From Bacteroidales bacterium (GTDB lineage Bacteria; Bacteroidota; Bacteroidia; Bacteroidales; P3), in contig JAFSPS010000009.1 of assembly GCA_017451385.1 (NCBI GenBank), forward strand, positions 1 to 64,000: a DNA stretch of 64,000 nt, given 5' to 3'. The first letter of the stretch is position 1. Each line of letters opens with the position of its first letter. Below are positions 18,459 to 27,416 of this stretch, piece after piece. Under the pieces are notes generated by a model. The model was not told where the DNA came from. It worked only from the letters and a program-made list of their open reading frames with translations, and did no database searches. A program made the translations under genes and the position numbers.

Positions 18459-19775
18459 ATGAAACAGAAACGTTTTTTTCTTGAAGAGAGCAAGATACCC
18501 ACACAATGGTATAACATACAGGCAGAGATGCCCACAAAACCGCTGCCGTTGAAGAATCCTGCTACCGGGGCAGAGATGAGCGCCGAGGACCTCTATCCCA
18601 TCTTCGCCGAAGAGTGCAGCCGACAAGAGCTGAACCAAAGCGACGCATGGATAGCGATACCCGACAAAGTGCGCGAAATGTACGGCTACTACCGCAGCAC
18701 ACCGCTGGTGCGCGCCTACGGCCTGGAGCAGGCACTCGACACGCCGGCACATATCTACTTCAAAAACGAGAGCGTCAGCCCCATAGGCAGCCATAAACTC
18801 AACTCGGCTCTCGCTCAAGCCTACTACCTGAAGCAGGAAGGTGTCACCAACGTAACCACCGAGACGGGCGCCGGACAATGGGGTGCCGCCCTCGCCTATG
18901 CAGCACGCCTTTTCGGACTTGAGGCAGCCATCTATCAAGTAAAGATTAGCTACCAGCAGAAACCCTACCGCCGCAGCATCATGCAACTCTTTGGCGCACA
19001 AGTGACCCCTTCGCCGTCAATGTCAACACGTGCCGGCAAGGACATCCTCACCGCCACCCCCAATCACCAAGGGTCGCTCGGCACTGCCATCAGCGAAGCC
19101 ATAGAGCTGGCACGCACCACCCCCAACTGCAAATACGCCCTCGGCTCGGTGCTGAGCCACGTGGCACTACATCAGACTGTCATAGGCTTGGAAGCCGAGC
19201 AGCAGATGGCTATGGCAGGAGAATACCCCGACGAGATATATGCCGCCTTTGGCGGCGGCAGCAACTTCGCAGGCCTCGCCTTCCCCTTCATGCGCCACAA
19301 CTTCAAGGGAGAACGCCACACACGCTTCATCGCCGTAGAACCCACGGCATGCCCAAAGCTCACCAAAGGCACGTTTGAATATGACTTCGGCGACGAAGCC
19401 GGATATACCCCACTGTTGCCCATGTACACTCTGGGACACGACTTCCGTCCCGCCAACATCCACGCTGGCGGACTGCGCTACCACGGCGCCGGCGTCATCG
19501 TGTCGCAACTACTCAAAGACGGATACATGGAGGCCATGGATGTTGACCAGTTGGAGGTGTTCGATGCCGCACAGCTTTTCGCCAAGAGCGAAGGCATCAT
19601 CCCCGCACCCGAATCAGGTCACGCCATTGCCGCCGTCATACGCCGTGCCAAAGAATGTCGTGAGACAGGCGAAGAAAAGGTTATCCTTTTCAACCTCTCA
19701 GGCCACGGACTGATAGACATGACAGCCTACGACGAATACCTGTCCGGCAACATGATAAACCTACCAGCCAGATAA
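18459..19775 (+). CDS. Tryptophan synthase beta-like PLP enzyme, TrpB2 type
   Basis: A 438-residue fold-type II PLP enzyme. The PLP lysine is Lys113 in 'GSHKLNSA', 'ETGAGQWG' is the substrate loop (typical TrpB1 has ETGAGQHG), and 'GGGSNFAGL' holds the phosphate. The N-terminal extension and the Trp in place of His mark the TrpB2 subgroup, which condenses indole and serine and often works without TrpA. No trpA or other trp gene is adjacent, so it may salvage free indole or serve another beta-replacement. The start at 18459 is consistent with family N-termini and lies 32 bp after ribE. Confidence 0.9.
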   Translation: MKQKRFFLEESKIPTQWYNIQAEMPTKPLPLKNPATGAEMSAEDLYPIFAEECSRQELNQSDAWIAIPDKVREMYGYYRSTPLVRAYGLEQALDTPAHIYFKNESVSPIGSHKLNSALAQAYYLKQEGVTNVTTETGAGQWGAALAYAARLFGLEAAIYQVKISYQQKPYRRSIMQLFGAQVTPSPSMSTRAGKDILTATPNHQGSLGTAISEAIELARTTPNCKYALGSVLSHVALHQTVIGLEAEQQMAMAGEYPDEIYAAFGGGSNFAGLAFPFMRHNFKGERHTRFIAVEPTACPKLTKGTFEYDFGDEAGYTPLLPMYTLGHDFRPANIHAGGLRYHGAGVIVSQLLKDGYMEAMDVDQLEVFDAAQLFAKSEGIIPAPESGHAIAAVIRRAKECRETGEEKVILFNLSGHGLIDMTAYDEYLSGNMINLPAR

Positions 19776-19834
19776 TAGCGATACGCCGACAACAACCGTG
19801 AGCCGACATATTCCTACATCAAACAGCTAACGCC

Positions 19835-20716
19835 ATGAGCCGCGAGGCCGACATATTCAAAGTCACACTGATAGGCAGCATCGTCAACATGCTGCTTACG
19901 CTGTTCAAGTTTGTTGCTGGCATTGTAGGACACAGCGCAGCCATGACTGCCGACGCCATCCATTCGCTCAGCGACCTGCTCACCGATGGCGTGGTACTGC
20001 TTTTTGTACGCCTCAGCAGCAAGCCGGAGGACGACGACCACCACTATGGCCACGGCAAATACGAGACCCTTGCCACGACGCTCATCGGACTATCACTCAT
20101 AGCCGTAGCCATAGGCATAGGCTATCATGGTGTGACCACGATGCTCTTCTGGTGGCAGGGCGGCACGGTAGAAGCCCCTGGCACATTAGCTCTTTGGGCT
20201 GCCATACTATCAATAGCTGCCAAGGAACTCGTCTATCGCTACACTATCTACAAAGCACGCCGCCTCAACTCGCCAGCCGTAGAAGCCAACGCATGGCACC
20301 ACCGCAGCGACGCACTCTCCTCCCTCGGCACCCTCGTCGGCATCGGCGGTGCAATACTGCTGGGCAACCGGTGGACCGTGCTGGACCCCATCGCCTCCAT
20401 AGTAGTGGCACTCTTCCTCACCGCCACAGCATGGAAGATGATACGCTACGGCATCAACGAACTGATGGAGGTCTCTCTGCCTGCCGATATCGAACAGGAA
20501 ATCCTCACCATCGCCACACAATCGCCAGACGTGCATAAGCCTCACCACCTGCGCACACGACGCATCGGCAACCGCTACGCCATAGAGCTGCACATACGCA
20601 TGGACGGCAACATCCCTCTACATGTAGCCCACACACGCACTCACGAGATAGAACAAGCTCTGAAAAAACGCTTTGGCGAAGCCACCATCATCACCCTGCA
20701 TGTGGAACCTCTATAG
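19835..20716 (+). CDS. Cation diffusion facilitator (zinc/iron efflux) transporter
   Basis: A 293-residue CDF transporter that exports divalent cations by proton antiport. About six membrane segments occupy residues 10-205. Metal-site residues are in TM2 ('DAIHSLSDLLTDG', the D-x3-D pattern) and TM5 ('HHRSDALSS', the H-x3-D pattern). A His-rich loop 'DDDHHYGHGKYE' follows TM2. The C-terminal cytoplasmic dimerisation domain (about 210-293) ends with a ferredoxin-like fold. The H-x3-D in TM5 is typical of Zn-specific or Fe/Zn members. It sits 59 bp after the TrpB2 gene, probably the last gene of that run. Confidence 0.9.
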   Translation: MSREADIFKVTLIGSIVNMLLTLFKFVAGIVGHSAAMTADAIHSLSDLLTDGVVLLFVRLSSKPEDDDHHYGHGKYETLATTLIGLSLIAVAIGIGYHGVTTMLFWWQGGTVEAPGTLALWAAILSIAAKELVYRYTIYKARRLNSPAVEANAWHHRSDALSSLGTLVGIGGAILLGNRWTVLDPIASIVVALFLTATAWKMIRYGINELMEVSLPADIEQEILTIATQSPDVHKPHHLRTRRIGNRYAIELHIRMDGNIPLHVAHTRTHEIEQALKKRFGEATIITLHVEPL

Positions 20717-20907
20717 CCTACTGCCAATAACAAATGGACAAACACTAACACCTACCTGACCGAGTGCCGAAACATCTTATTTGAACCGTCCTCAAAAAAA
20801 CTTCATCACCTTGTATTTCTCATTTTAACTTTTTTTTACTAATTTCGTTGTGTGAAGTAATGTATGCCTCGCTGCATATATATTTTATATACAACATGTT
20901 ACAAAAG

Positions 20908-21612
20908 ATGAAATACAAACGAATACTATTGAAACTCAGCGGAGAATCGCTGATGGGCAAACAGAGTTACGGCATAGACCCATCTATTCTCGAGCAATAT
21001 GCTGCCGACATAAAAGCTGCCGTAGAGAGCGGCGTGCAGATAGCAATAGTCATAGGCGGTGGCAACATTTTCCGCGGTCTTAGCGGCGCAGCGCAAGGCA
21101 TGGACCGCGTGCAAGGCGACTATATGGGCATGATGGCCACACTGATAAACAGCATGGCACTGCAAGCCGAGTTGGAAAAACAGGGGCTGCGCACCGAGTT
21201 GCTCAGCGGTCTGGCGATAGAACCTATCTGCAAGGAGATGAGCCGTCGGCGTGCCACTGAGGCTATGAACGACGGACGCGTGGTAATAATCGGTGGCGGC
21301 AGCGGCAACCCATTCTTCACCACCGACACCGCCTCAGCACTTCGCGCTGTAGAGATTAAGGCCGACGCCATCCTCAAAGGAACGCGCGTGGACGGCATCT
21401 ACACCGCAGACCCCGAAAAAGACCCCACGGCAACAAAATACGAACAACTGACATTCCAAGAAGCACTGACCAAACGCCTCAAAGTGATGGACCTCACCGC
21501 CTTTGCTCTCTGCGAAGAGAACAAACTGCCCATCTACGTGTTCGACATGAACAAGAAAGGCAACCTGCTCCGCGTGGTGAGCGGCGAAAACATTGGAACA
21601 GAGGTGAAATAA
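20908..21612 (+). CDS. pyrH: Uridylate kinase
   Basis: A 234-residue hexameric UMP kinase of the amino-acid-kinase fold, converting UMP to UDP. Motifs: 'ILLKLSGESLMG' (N-terminal phosphate loop), 'VIGGGNIFRG', 'MATLINSMAL', and 'DTASALRAVEIKADAILKGT' near the ATP site. 'MKYKRILLKLSGES' at 20908 matches the family start; ATGs at 20896 and 20848 are in-frame alternatives. It pairs with frr 43 bp downstream, a widely conserved gene order. Confidence 0.95.
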   Translation: MKYKRILLKLSGESLMGKQSYGIDPSILEQYAADIKAAVESGVQIAIVIGGGNIFRGLSGAAQGMDRVQGDYMGMMATLINSMALQAELEKQGLRTELLSGLAIEPICKEMSRRRATEAMNDGRVVIIGGGSGNPFFTTDTASALRAVEIKADAILKGTRVDGIYTADPEKDPTATKYEQLTFQEALTKRLKVMDLTAFALCEENKLPIYVFDMNKKGNLLRVVSGENIGTEVK

Positions 21613-21655
21613 CCATCATTGACAAGCAATCCAAAACAAAAAAAATATTACCACT

Positions 21656-22219
21656 ATGAACGATTTATCAAAAGCCTGTATCGACGAAGCAAAAAAAGGT
21701 ATGCAGAATGCCATAGCCTTCTTGGAGAAAGAATTGCAGAAAATCCGTGCCGGCAAGGCCAACCCTGGCATGCTGGAAGGCGTAAAGGTGGACTACTACG
21801 GCACACCCACAGAGATTAGCCAAGTGGCCAACATCAACACCCCCGACGCACGCAGCATCGTCATCCAGCCGTGGGAAAAGACCATCATCGGCGCCATCAA
21901 CAAAGCCATCCTTGATGCCAACCTCGGCTTCACCCCACGCCATGAGGGCGACATCCTGCGCATCATAGTCCCTCCTCTGACGGAGGAACGCCGCCGCGAA
22001 CTCTCCAAGGCTGCCAAAAGCGAGATTGAAAACGCCAAAGTGAATGTGCGCAACACTCGCCGCAACGTGATGGACAAGGTTAAGAAGCTGAAAGACAAAG
22101 CCGTCCCAGAAGACGAGGTGAAACAGGTAGAGAAAGAAATTCAGGACATTACGGACAAGTACGTGGCAGAGTGCGACAAAATCTATGCTGCCAAAGAGAA
22201 AGAGATAATGACAGTGTAG
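21656..22219 (+). CDS. frr: Ribosome recycling factor
   Basis: A 187-residue protein that, with EF-G, splits post-termination ribosomes. It has the long three-helix bundle with 'LQKIRAGKANPGMLEGVKVDYYG' and 'INTPDARSIVIQPWEK' in the small domain, and 'IIVPPLTEERRRELSKAAK' leading into the last helix. Length is normal. It is cotranscribed with pyrH and followed after 17 bp by birA. Confidence 0.96.
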   Translation: MNDLSKACIDEAKKGMQNAIAFLEKELQKIRAGKANPGMLEGVKVDYYGTPTEISQVANINTPDARSIVIQPWEKTIIGAINKAILDANLGFTPRHEGDILRIIVPPLTEERRRELSKAAKSEIENAKVNVRNTRRNVMDKVKKLKDKAVPEDEVKQVEKEIQDITDKYVAECDKIYAAKEKEIMTV

Positions 22220-22236
22220 CACGCACCACGTTATCT

Positions 22237-22986
22237 ATGCGGATAATACGACTGGATTCAACAGAATCGACAAACAAATATTGTAAACTCCTCGAACTCG
22301 ATAGTGTCGAGGAGTTTACTGTTGTATGGACCCCCCGACAGACCGCCGGCGTCGGGCAACGTGGCAGCCACTGGGAGAGCGAACCCCACAAAAATCTCAC
22401 ATTCAGCATAGTGCTACACCCCTCTTTCCTTCGTGCCGAGGAGCAGTTCGGCATCACGATGGCTCTCTCGCTCGCCATTAAGTCATACCTCGCCACAATC
22501 AACAGCAACGGCATTGCCATAGGCATCAAATGGCCCAACGACATCTATGTGTGCGGCAACAAGATATGCGGCACGCTCATCGAGAGCACCATCAGCCAGC
22601 AACGAATCGCCACGGCAGTATGCGGCATAGGCCTGAATGTAAACCAAACAACCTTCCCCGACTGGGTACCCAACCCCACCTCAATGGCAAACGAATGGGG
22701 TTGCGAATACGACATAGAAAACTGTGTGCTACCCGACCTTGTACAACATATCGCAACCCACTACGCAATGCTACGCAATGGCTCTCGCAAAGACATGGAA
22801 CAGCAGTACTATGCAAGTCTCATAAACTATCAACGCACAGCCCGCTACCTATACCACGGCAACGCGATTGAGGCAACAATAAGCGGCATAGACCGCTTCG
22901 GCCGCCTACTACTGACGCTGAGCGACGGCACAGAGATTATCTCCGAAGTAAAAGAAATCGTCTTTCTTGATATATTAAACAGCTGA
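22237..22986 (+). CDS. birA: Biotin--[acetyl-CoA-carboxylase] ligase
   Basis: A 249-residue monofunctional biotin protein ligase. Motifs: 'LDSTESTNKY', the biotinyl-AMP loop 'AGVGQRGSHWESE' (usual GRGQRG), 'KWPNDIYV' with the catalytic Lys, and 'CGTLIES'. There is no N-terminal helix-turn-helix, so it is an enzyme only and not a repressor. The C-terminal SH3-like domain is short. The start at 22237 leaves a 17-bp gap from frr and gives the conserved N-terminus; the longer frame starting at 22171 would overlap frr. Confidence 0.92.
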   Translation: MRIIRLDSTESTNKYCKLLELDSVEEFTVVWTPRQTAGVGQRGSHWESEPHKNLTFSIVLHPSFLRAEEQFGITMALSLAIKSYLATINSNGIAIGIKWPNDIYVCGNKICGTLIESTISQQRIATAVCGIGLNVNQTTFPDWVPNPTSMANEWGCEYDIENCVLPDLVQHIATHYAMLRNGSRKDMEQQYYASLINYQRTARYLYHGNAIEATISGIDRFGRLLLTLSDGTEIISEVKEIVFLDILNS

Positions 22987-23145
22987 CAGCAAAAGCATCT
23001 GCAATCATCATGCAAATCAACGACTTCTTCGTTTCGCAAATAGTTTCTATTTATCTCGAAAACATCATGGAATAGAGAGCCACTGACTCGTCATAAAGTA
23101 ACGAATAGCGTTCACAATCCATTCCTACTCTCGTTCCACACAGCC

Positions 23146-24207
23146 TCAACGGACTATGAGCGGCATAGCATAACTGCTCTCCTTATCGTAAACACGCAAA
23201 ATATATACCCCGCGCATCAGCGAGGAAACATCTATGGCAGTCTGCATTGACGACAACATAGCCTGCATGACACAGCGTCCCCTACTGTCATAAAGAGCAT
23301 ACGACGGCAATATGGAAACATTGCTGAGCGAAAGCACCACCCTATCCGATGCCGGATTAGGAGCCACCGAGAGCCGCACACCTCCATGCACATCGGTGAT
23401 GCTCGACCGCCCTTGCATTGCCCTGTCGGAGAAAACGGCCTTCACCTCCATATCAGAGCAAGCAGCGAACGGCAAGACAACAACCGTATCGCGCTCAATA
23501 GGCATAAGGCTGTCGTATGCGACATCAGGAACATCCACATCCGTAGCGGCGGCAAGAATAGTGGTTGCCACGCTGTCTATACACGATTGGAAAAGCACAT
23601 ATTCCACCGTAGAGCCGCCAAAAGCATGTACCACGAGATAGTATTGTTTGTATTTTTCTATACTGTCCATAGTGCCGCAGAGGTTGCCATCCGACGAATA
23701 GCGTCCCGTCGGGTCGCCCACATATACTGCACCGCTCGAAAGACCTTCGTTCTGGCATGAGACATTGATACCCACATACTCATGGTGAGCCGTATCCGGC
23801 TGCACCGTATCGAAATATACCCTTATAGTATCATATTCAAGCACACGAAAACGAATAGAAACACCGCCATTCCTCAACCCCCAAGCATTGACGCCATATA
23901 TCCATCCGCCTCGCAGGTTGAGGTCATTATCTGCATCCCACACCATCTCGCCATTCAGCATCACCTGCTTCAAAAACTCCCCTCTACTGCGTGTCGAGAT
24001 GTTATATGTAACCACTTCGCCACGCGTCACAGTCTCTGTCGTGCCGCACACATCATAAGGTGCCGACCCATTCACCTCACGCTCAACATAGCCCGACGTG
24101 GCAGGTCCCAAACATTGCACAGTCACCGAATAATCGTCCTGCTGCGCCGAAGCCGAGAACGCTAAAAGGACAACAAACAACGAAACGAAGAACAGTTTTG
24201 ATTTCAT
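23146..24207 (-). CDS. Secreted protein with T9SS type A sorting domain
   Basis: A 353-residue exported protein of unknown function. A signal peptide (about 1-21, ending 'AFSASAQ') is followed by a region rich in beta-strand (about 24-270) with several Cys and repeated 'VCGTTETV' / 'LCGTMDSIEKY' themes. The C-terminal 75 residues form a T9SS type A sorting domain ('VAPNPASDRVVLSLSN', 'LYDSRGRCVMQ', 'GVYILRVYD'). Such proteins cross the outer membrane through the type IX system and are anchored or released. The start at 24207 gives a good signal peptide, whereas the in-frame ATG at 24273 does not. A -7 box TATCTTTG (minus, 24251-24258) is upstream. It is convergent with birA. Confidence 0.85.
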   Translation of the reverse strand: MKSKLFFVSLFVVLLAFSASAQQDDYSVTVQCLGPATSGYVEREVNGSAPYDVCGTTETVTRGEVVTYNISTRSRGEFLKQVMLNGEMVWDADNDLNLRGGWIYGVNAWGLRNGGVSIRFRVLEYDTIRVYFDTVQPDTAHHEYVGINVSCQNEGLSSGAVYVGDPTGRYSSDGNLCGTMDSIEKYKQYYLVVHAFGGSTVEYVLFQSCIDSVATTILAAATDVDVPDVAYDSLMPIERDTVVVLPFAACSDMEVKAVFSDRAMQGRSSITDVHGGVRLSVAPNPASDRVVLSLSNVSILPSYALYDSRGRCVMQAMLSSMQTAIDVSSLMRGVYILRVYDKESSYAMPLIVR

Positions 24208-24250
24208 ACAGAACAGGATGAAAAAACTTAAACGGATATACAAACAAATG

Positions 24251-24258
24251 CAAAGATA
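24251..24258 (-). promoter_or_regulatory. -7 box for the T9SS-cargo gene
   Basis: Minus-strand TATCTTTG followed by C matches TAnnTTTGC; transcription would start near 24244, 37 nt before the ATG at 24207. No clear -33 TTTG. Confidence 0.5.
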
Positions 24259-24364
24259 GAAAAAAAGCGACAAGATGGTGTAGTTTTTTTATAACAAACT
24301 AAGGACACGGCATCGCACAATCTCCTCTCCCTAACTTTTCGCTATCCACATGACACTTTTTTTG

Positions 24365-24372
24365 TACCTTTG
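24365..24372 (+). promoter_or_regulatory. -7 box for aroQ operon
   Basis: TACCTTTG followed by C matches TAnnTTTGC, with a TTTTCG stretch about 22-25 nt upstream as an imperfect -33 element. Predicted start near 24379, about 37 nt before the aroQ ATG at 24416. Confidence 0.55.
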
Positions 24373-24415
24373 CCAAATATTAAAAACATCCATCAGCGAC
24401 TGTCAGCCTACACGC

Positions 24416-24847
24416 ATGAAACGCATAACAATCATCAATGGTCCTAATCTCAATATGCTCGGCGAACGCGAGCCTGAGATTTACGGCACGCAAGGATTTG
24501 ACGACTATCTGCCCCTTCTTCAAGAGGGTTTCCGTGACGAAGCCGTGATAACCTACTACCAGACAAACATAGAAGGCGCTATAATAGACCTTCTGCAAGA
24601 AGCTCATCGCAGCGACATCGACGGCATAGTGCTCAATGCTGGCGGATACAGCCATACCAGCGTAGCCATACGCGATGCCATAGCAGCCATCAGGCCTCCC
24701 GTCGTCGAGGTACACATCAGCAACATCTACGCCCGCGAGGAGTTCCGCCACCATTCTCTGCTCAGCCCCGTTTGCCAAGGCGTAATCTGCGGATTGGGGT
24801 TGGAGGGCTATCGCTACGCCATAATGAACCTCTTGCACGAGAGATGA
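24416..24847 (+). CDS. aroQ: Type II 3-dehydroquinate dehydratase
   Basis: A 143-residue dodecameric shikimate-pathway enzyme converting 3-dehydroquinate to 3-dehydroshikimate. 'INGPNLNMLGEREPEIYG' holds the catalytic Arg/Tyr lid residues, 'LNAGGYSHTSVAIRDA' the substrate site, 'VEVHISNIYAREEFRHHS' the catalytic His. Length is typical. The ATG at 24416 was chosen from the family N-terminus. Two glycosyltransferase genes follow at 34 bp and with a 4-bp overlap, so the three probably form an operon although their functions differ. Confidence 0.95.
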   Translation: MKRITIINGPNLNMLGEREPEIYGTQGFDDYLPLLQEGFRDEAVITYYQTNIEGAIIDLLQEAHRSDIDGIVLNAGGYSHTSVAIRDAIAAIRPPVVEVHISNIYAREEFRHHSLLSPVCQGVICGLGLEGYRYAIMNLLHER

Positions 24848-24881
24848 TAGTTCTGTTAGCACACACAACAGATATTGACCC

Positions 24882-25655
24882 ATGCAACATATCACTGCTG
24901 TTATCATAACCCTCAACGAGGAACGCAACATCGGGCGATGCCTGCAGTCGCTCATTGATGTTGCCGACCATGTAGTAGTTGTCGATTCAGGCTCTACCGA
25001 TGCCACAGAGACCATCTGCCGCCAATTTATAGAAAGCCACACAGGATGGCTCACCTTCCTCTATCATGCTTGGGAGGGCTATGCCGGCCAGAAGAACTAC
25101 GCCAACAGCATGGTAAGCGACGGATGGTTGCTGAGCATCGACGCCGACGAGGCTCTATCCGAACCGCTACGGCAGCAACTGATACAGCATAAACAACAGG
25201 GCTTCGCCCAAGACACAGCCTACAGCCTCTGCCGCCTCAACAACTACTGCGGGCACTGGCTGCACCACGGCGGATGGTATCCCGACGAGGCTGTGCGGCT
25301 ATGGCCCGCAGGAACCGCTGTTTGGGACGGCGTGGTGCACGAGACGCTGACCTTCAAACGCCCCCTGCATCAACAGCGTATGGTGGGCGACCTGCTGCAC
25401 TACACCTACTACAGCGTAGAAGAACACGCACAACGCACAATGAAATACGCCATCCTCGCCGCCGAAAAAGCGCACCAGCAAGGCAAGCGAGCAAGCCGTA
25501 GCGCCATAGTGTTCAAGCCCCTCTGGACCTTCGTCAACAAATATGTCATGCGCCTCGGCTTCTTGGACGGCATGGCAGGATATGTGGCATGCCGTATCTC
25601 GGCCGAATACACGTTGCTGAAATACAGCCGTCTCTACGAACTCAACCACCAATGA
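24882..25655 (+). CDS. WaaE/KdtX-like GT2 glycosyltransferase
   Basis: A 257-residue GT-A enzyme. 'TAVIITLNEERNIGRCLQSL' and 'VVVDSGSTDAT' form the nucleotide-sugar fold, 'WLLSIDADEALSE' has the D-x-D motif, and 'GYAGQKNYA' is characteristic of the LPS core beta-1,4-glucosyltransferase (WaaE/KdtX) group. It probably adds a sugar to lipid A-core or another surface glycan; the exact linkage cannot be read. It overlaps the next glycosyltransferase by ATGA at 25652-25655, implying translational coupling. Confidence 0.88.
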   Translation: MQHITAVIITLNEERNIGRCLQSLIDVADHVVVVDSGSTDATETICRQFIESHTGWLTFLYHAWEGYAGQKNYANSMVSDGWLLSIDADEALSEPLRQQLIQHKQQGFAQDTAYSLCRLNNYCGHWLHHGGWYPDEAVRLWPAGTAVWDGVVHETLTFKRPLHQQRMVGDLLHYTYYSVEEHAQRTMKYAILAAEKAHQQGKRASRSAIVFKPLWTFVNKYVMRLGFLDGMAGYVACRISAEYTLLKYSRLYELNHQ

Positions 25656-26704
25656 GCCGCATACTTATAGACCTGAGCATCCTACGCCACCCCTACTGCG
25701 GATTGGGACAGATAGCCATCAACTACGGCCGCCTATATGGGCAACAGGCCTCGCAGCTCCTTGGCGGACATGACGTCACACTGCTTGTTCCTCCAAACGC
25801 CGTAGGGCAGTATGGCGATACGGTGCGCTACCTTCCCATGCACGACATCTACCGCTTCATGCCACAACTGATGCCGCACTACGATGTGTGGCACTCTATC
25901 CACCAGTTCTCACCCTTCCGCCCTTTCAGCTCCAGCACACGACGCCTGCTGACCATACACGACCTCAATTTCATGTATGAGAAGCCTCCTGCCAAAAGTC
26001 GCAAATACCTGCAACGGCTGCAACACGAATGTAACCGAGCTACAGAGATATGCTTCATATCGCATTTTGCCCAAAGCGAGGCGACACGCCTTTTAGAGCT
26101 CAGCGGCAAACCGCAGCATGTCATCTACAACGGTGTGGAGGACATGACCCGTGGCGAACAACTGCGCCCCTCTTTCAGCGATGAACGCCCCTTCTTCCTC
26201 TGCATGGGCGTTGTCAAGGAGAAGAAAAACCTGCACACCCTGCTGCCCTTGATGCACCTAATGGACGAATACTGCCTCATCATTGCCGGCAACGACACCG
26301 ATGCCTATGCCGAGCGACTACGCAACGAGGCACGACAAACAAACAACATCCACATCCTCGGACCCGTCAGCGACAGCGAGCGACGCTGGCTCTATGCCCA
26401 CTGCCACGCCCTGCTCTTCCCCTCCCTGTGCGAAGGCTTCGGCCTGCCCGTTATCGAGGCTATGCAATGGGGCAAACCCGTAGTATGCTCCCGCAGCACC
26501 AGCCTGCCCGAGATTGGCTCCACGCACGCCTTCTATTTCGACTCCTTCCAGCCTGACGCCATGCAGCAAACAGTACTCCACGCCTTAGCCAACGACACTC
26601 CTGCCCATGCTGAAGCAGCACGTCAATATGCCGCCACCTTCGCATACGACAACCACATGAGGCAGTATGCCACACTGATTGCTGCTTTGGCCAATAGCCA
26701 CTGA
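25652..26704 (+). CDS. GT4-family glycosyltransferase
   Basis: A 350-residue GT-B glycosyltransferase. N-terminal domain: 'MSRILIDLSILRHPYCGLGQIAINYG'-type opening and a 'LLTIHDLNFMYE' loop; C-terminal domain: 'FLCMGVVKEKKNLHTLL', then 'LFPSLCEGFGLPVIEAMQWG', the E-x7-E retaining-enzyme motif binding the nucleotide sugar. Cytoplasmic. The start at 25652 overlaps the stop of the WaaE-like gene; the in-frame ATG at 25589 would overlap by 67 bp. It likely works on the same glycan as its coupled partner. Confidence 0.88.
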   Translation: MSRILIDLSILRHPYCGLGQIAINYGRLYGQQASQLLGGHDVTLLVPPNAVGQYGDTVRYLPMHDIYRFMPQLMPHYDVWHSIHQFSPFRPFSSSTRRLLTIHDLNFMYEKPPAKSRKYLQRLQHECNRATEICFISHFAQSEATRLLELSGKPQHVIYNGVEDMTRGEQLRPSFSDERPFFLCMGVVKEKKNLHTLLPLMHLMDEYCLIIAGNDTDAYAERLRNEARQTNNIHILGPVSDSERRWLYAHCHALLFPSLCEGFGLPVIEAMQWGKPVVCSRSTSLPEIGSTHAFYFDSFQPDAMQQTVLHALANDTPAHAEAARQYAATFAYDNHMRQYATLIAALANSH

Positions 26705-26722
26705 AAAAACTCGAAACACCAT

Positions 26723-26768
26723 AAAAAAAAGCGGCATCATACAATGACAATGCCGCTACATTTTTTTT
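26723..26768. terminator. Bidirectional intrinsic terminator
   Basis: GCGGCAT (26731-26737) pairs with ATGCCGC (26750-26756); eight A (26723-26730) precede and eight T (26761-26768) follow. It can therefore stop both the rightward glycosyltransferase operon and the leftward lipoprotein gene. A second small hairpin GAGGC/GCCTC lies at 26769-26786. Confidence 0.85.
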
Positions 26769-26797
26769 GAGGCATCAAAACGCCTCTATAAAAACGA

Positions 26798-27349
26798 TTA
26801 TTTCATAATCGGGGTTCCATTCTCGTCAATTTCAATAGAGGCAGAATCCAACAGTCTGCCACCTTCGCTATTTTTGAAATAAGACGACAGAACTGAAACA
26901 TCCAGACCTTTGCTTTGATTCAGAGCAGAAGAGCCAGTGAGTCCCTTGTAGCCAACCTTATTGCCATCAGCATCAACGCAGGCATAAGTCAAATTTGCCA
27001 TATATGCAATATCGATTTTATCGCCTTCAATGACAGCATCCTCTTTATATTTTGCCATCAACTTGACCATCAACTTGCCAGGCAGAGCAGCCTTACCCTC
27101 TTTGGACCACTCGGTATTGTCAATGGCAACACTCTGTTCGGTGCCATTAGCGTCAATATAAACAGCCCATACATCAGCTATATCCAGAAGACTCTGGCTG
27201 ACTTCAATACGATAGTCGCCTGCAACAGCCGTAGGTGTGGCAGTATTGGATTTCTCATCATTGTTTTTGTCATCATCTTTCTTGCAACCGGTGATGAAAA
27301 CTGAAGACACCATGGCGAGCATAGCCATTAAAAAACTGATTTTTCTCAT
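26798..27349 (-). CDS. Hypothetical lipoprotein
   Basis: A 183-residue protein with a lipoprotein signal: hydrophobic helix ending 'VFITGC' (Cys about 22) followed by a Lys/Asp/Asn-rich linker (KKDDDKNNDEK). The mature part (about 40-183) looks like a single soluble beta-rich domain with no family I recognise; 'GDYRIEVSQSLLDIADVWAVYID' suggests a lipocalin-like or immunoglobulin-like start, but this is a guess. The absence of acidic residues right after the Cys gives no clear surface-export signal. It has its own consensus promoter and a terminator, so it is monocistronic. Confidence 0.8.
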   Translation of the reverse strand: MRKISFLMAMLAMVSSVFITGCKKDDDKNNDEKSNTATPTAVAGDYRIEVSQSLLDIADVWAVYIDANGTEQSVAIDNTEWSKEGKAALPGKLMVKLMAKYKEDAVIEGDKIDIAYMANLTYACVDADGNKVGYKGLTGSSALNQSKGLDVSVLSSYFKNSEGGRLLDSASIEIDENGTPIMK

Positions 27350-27380
27350 TTTATAGTTTTTTCTATGTTATTAAACCTTA

Positions 27381-27411
27381 CAAAAATACTAAAACTATTA
27401 CAGAACTCAAA
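27381..27411 (-). promoter_or_regulatory. Consensus promoter of the lipoprotein gene
   Basis: Minus strand TTTG (27408-27411), 19 nt, TATTTTTG (27381-27388): exact consensus. It is squeezed into the 67-bp gap after the transporter stop at 27417. Confidence 0.7.
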
Positions 27412-27416
27412 AAAAA

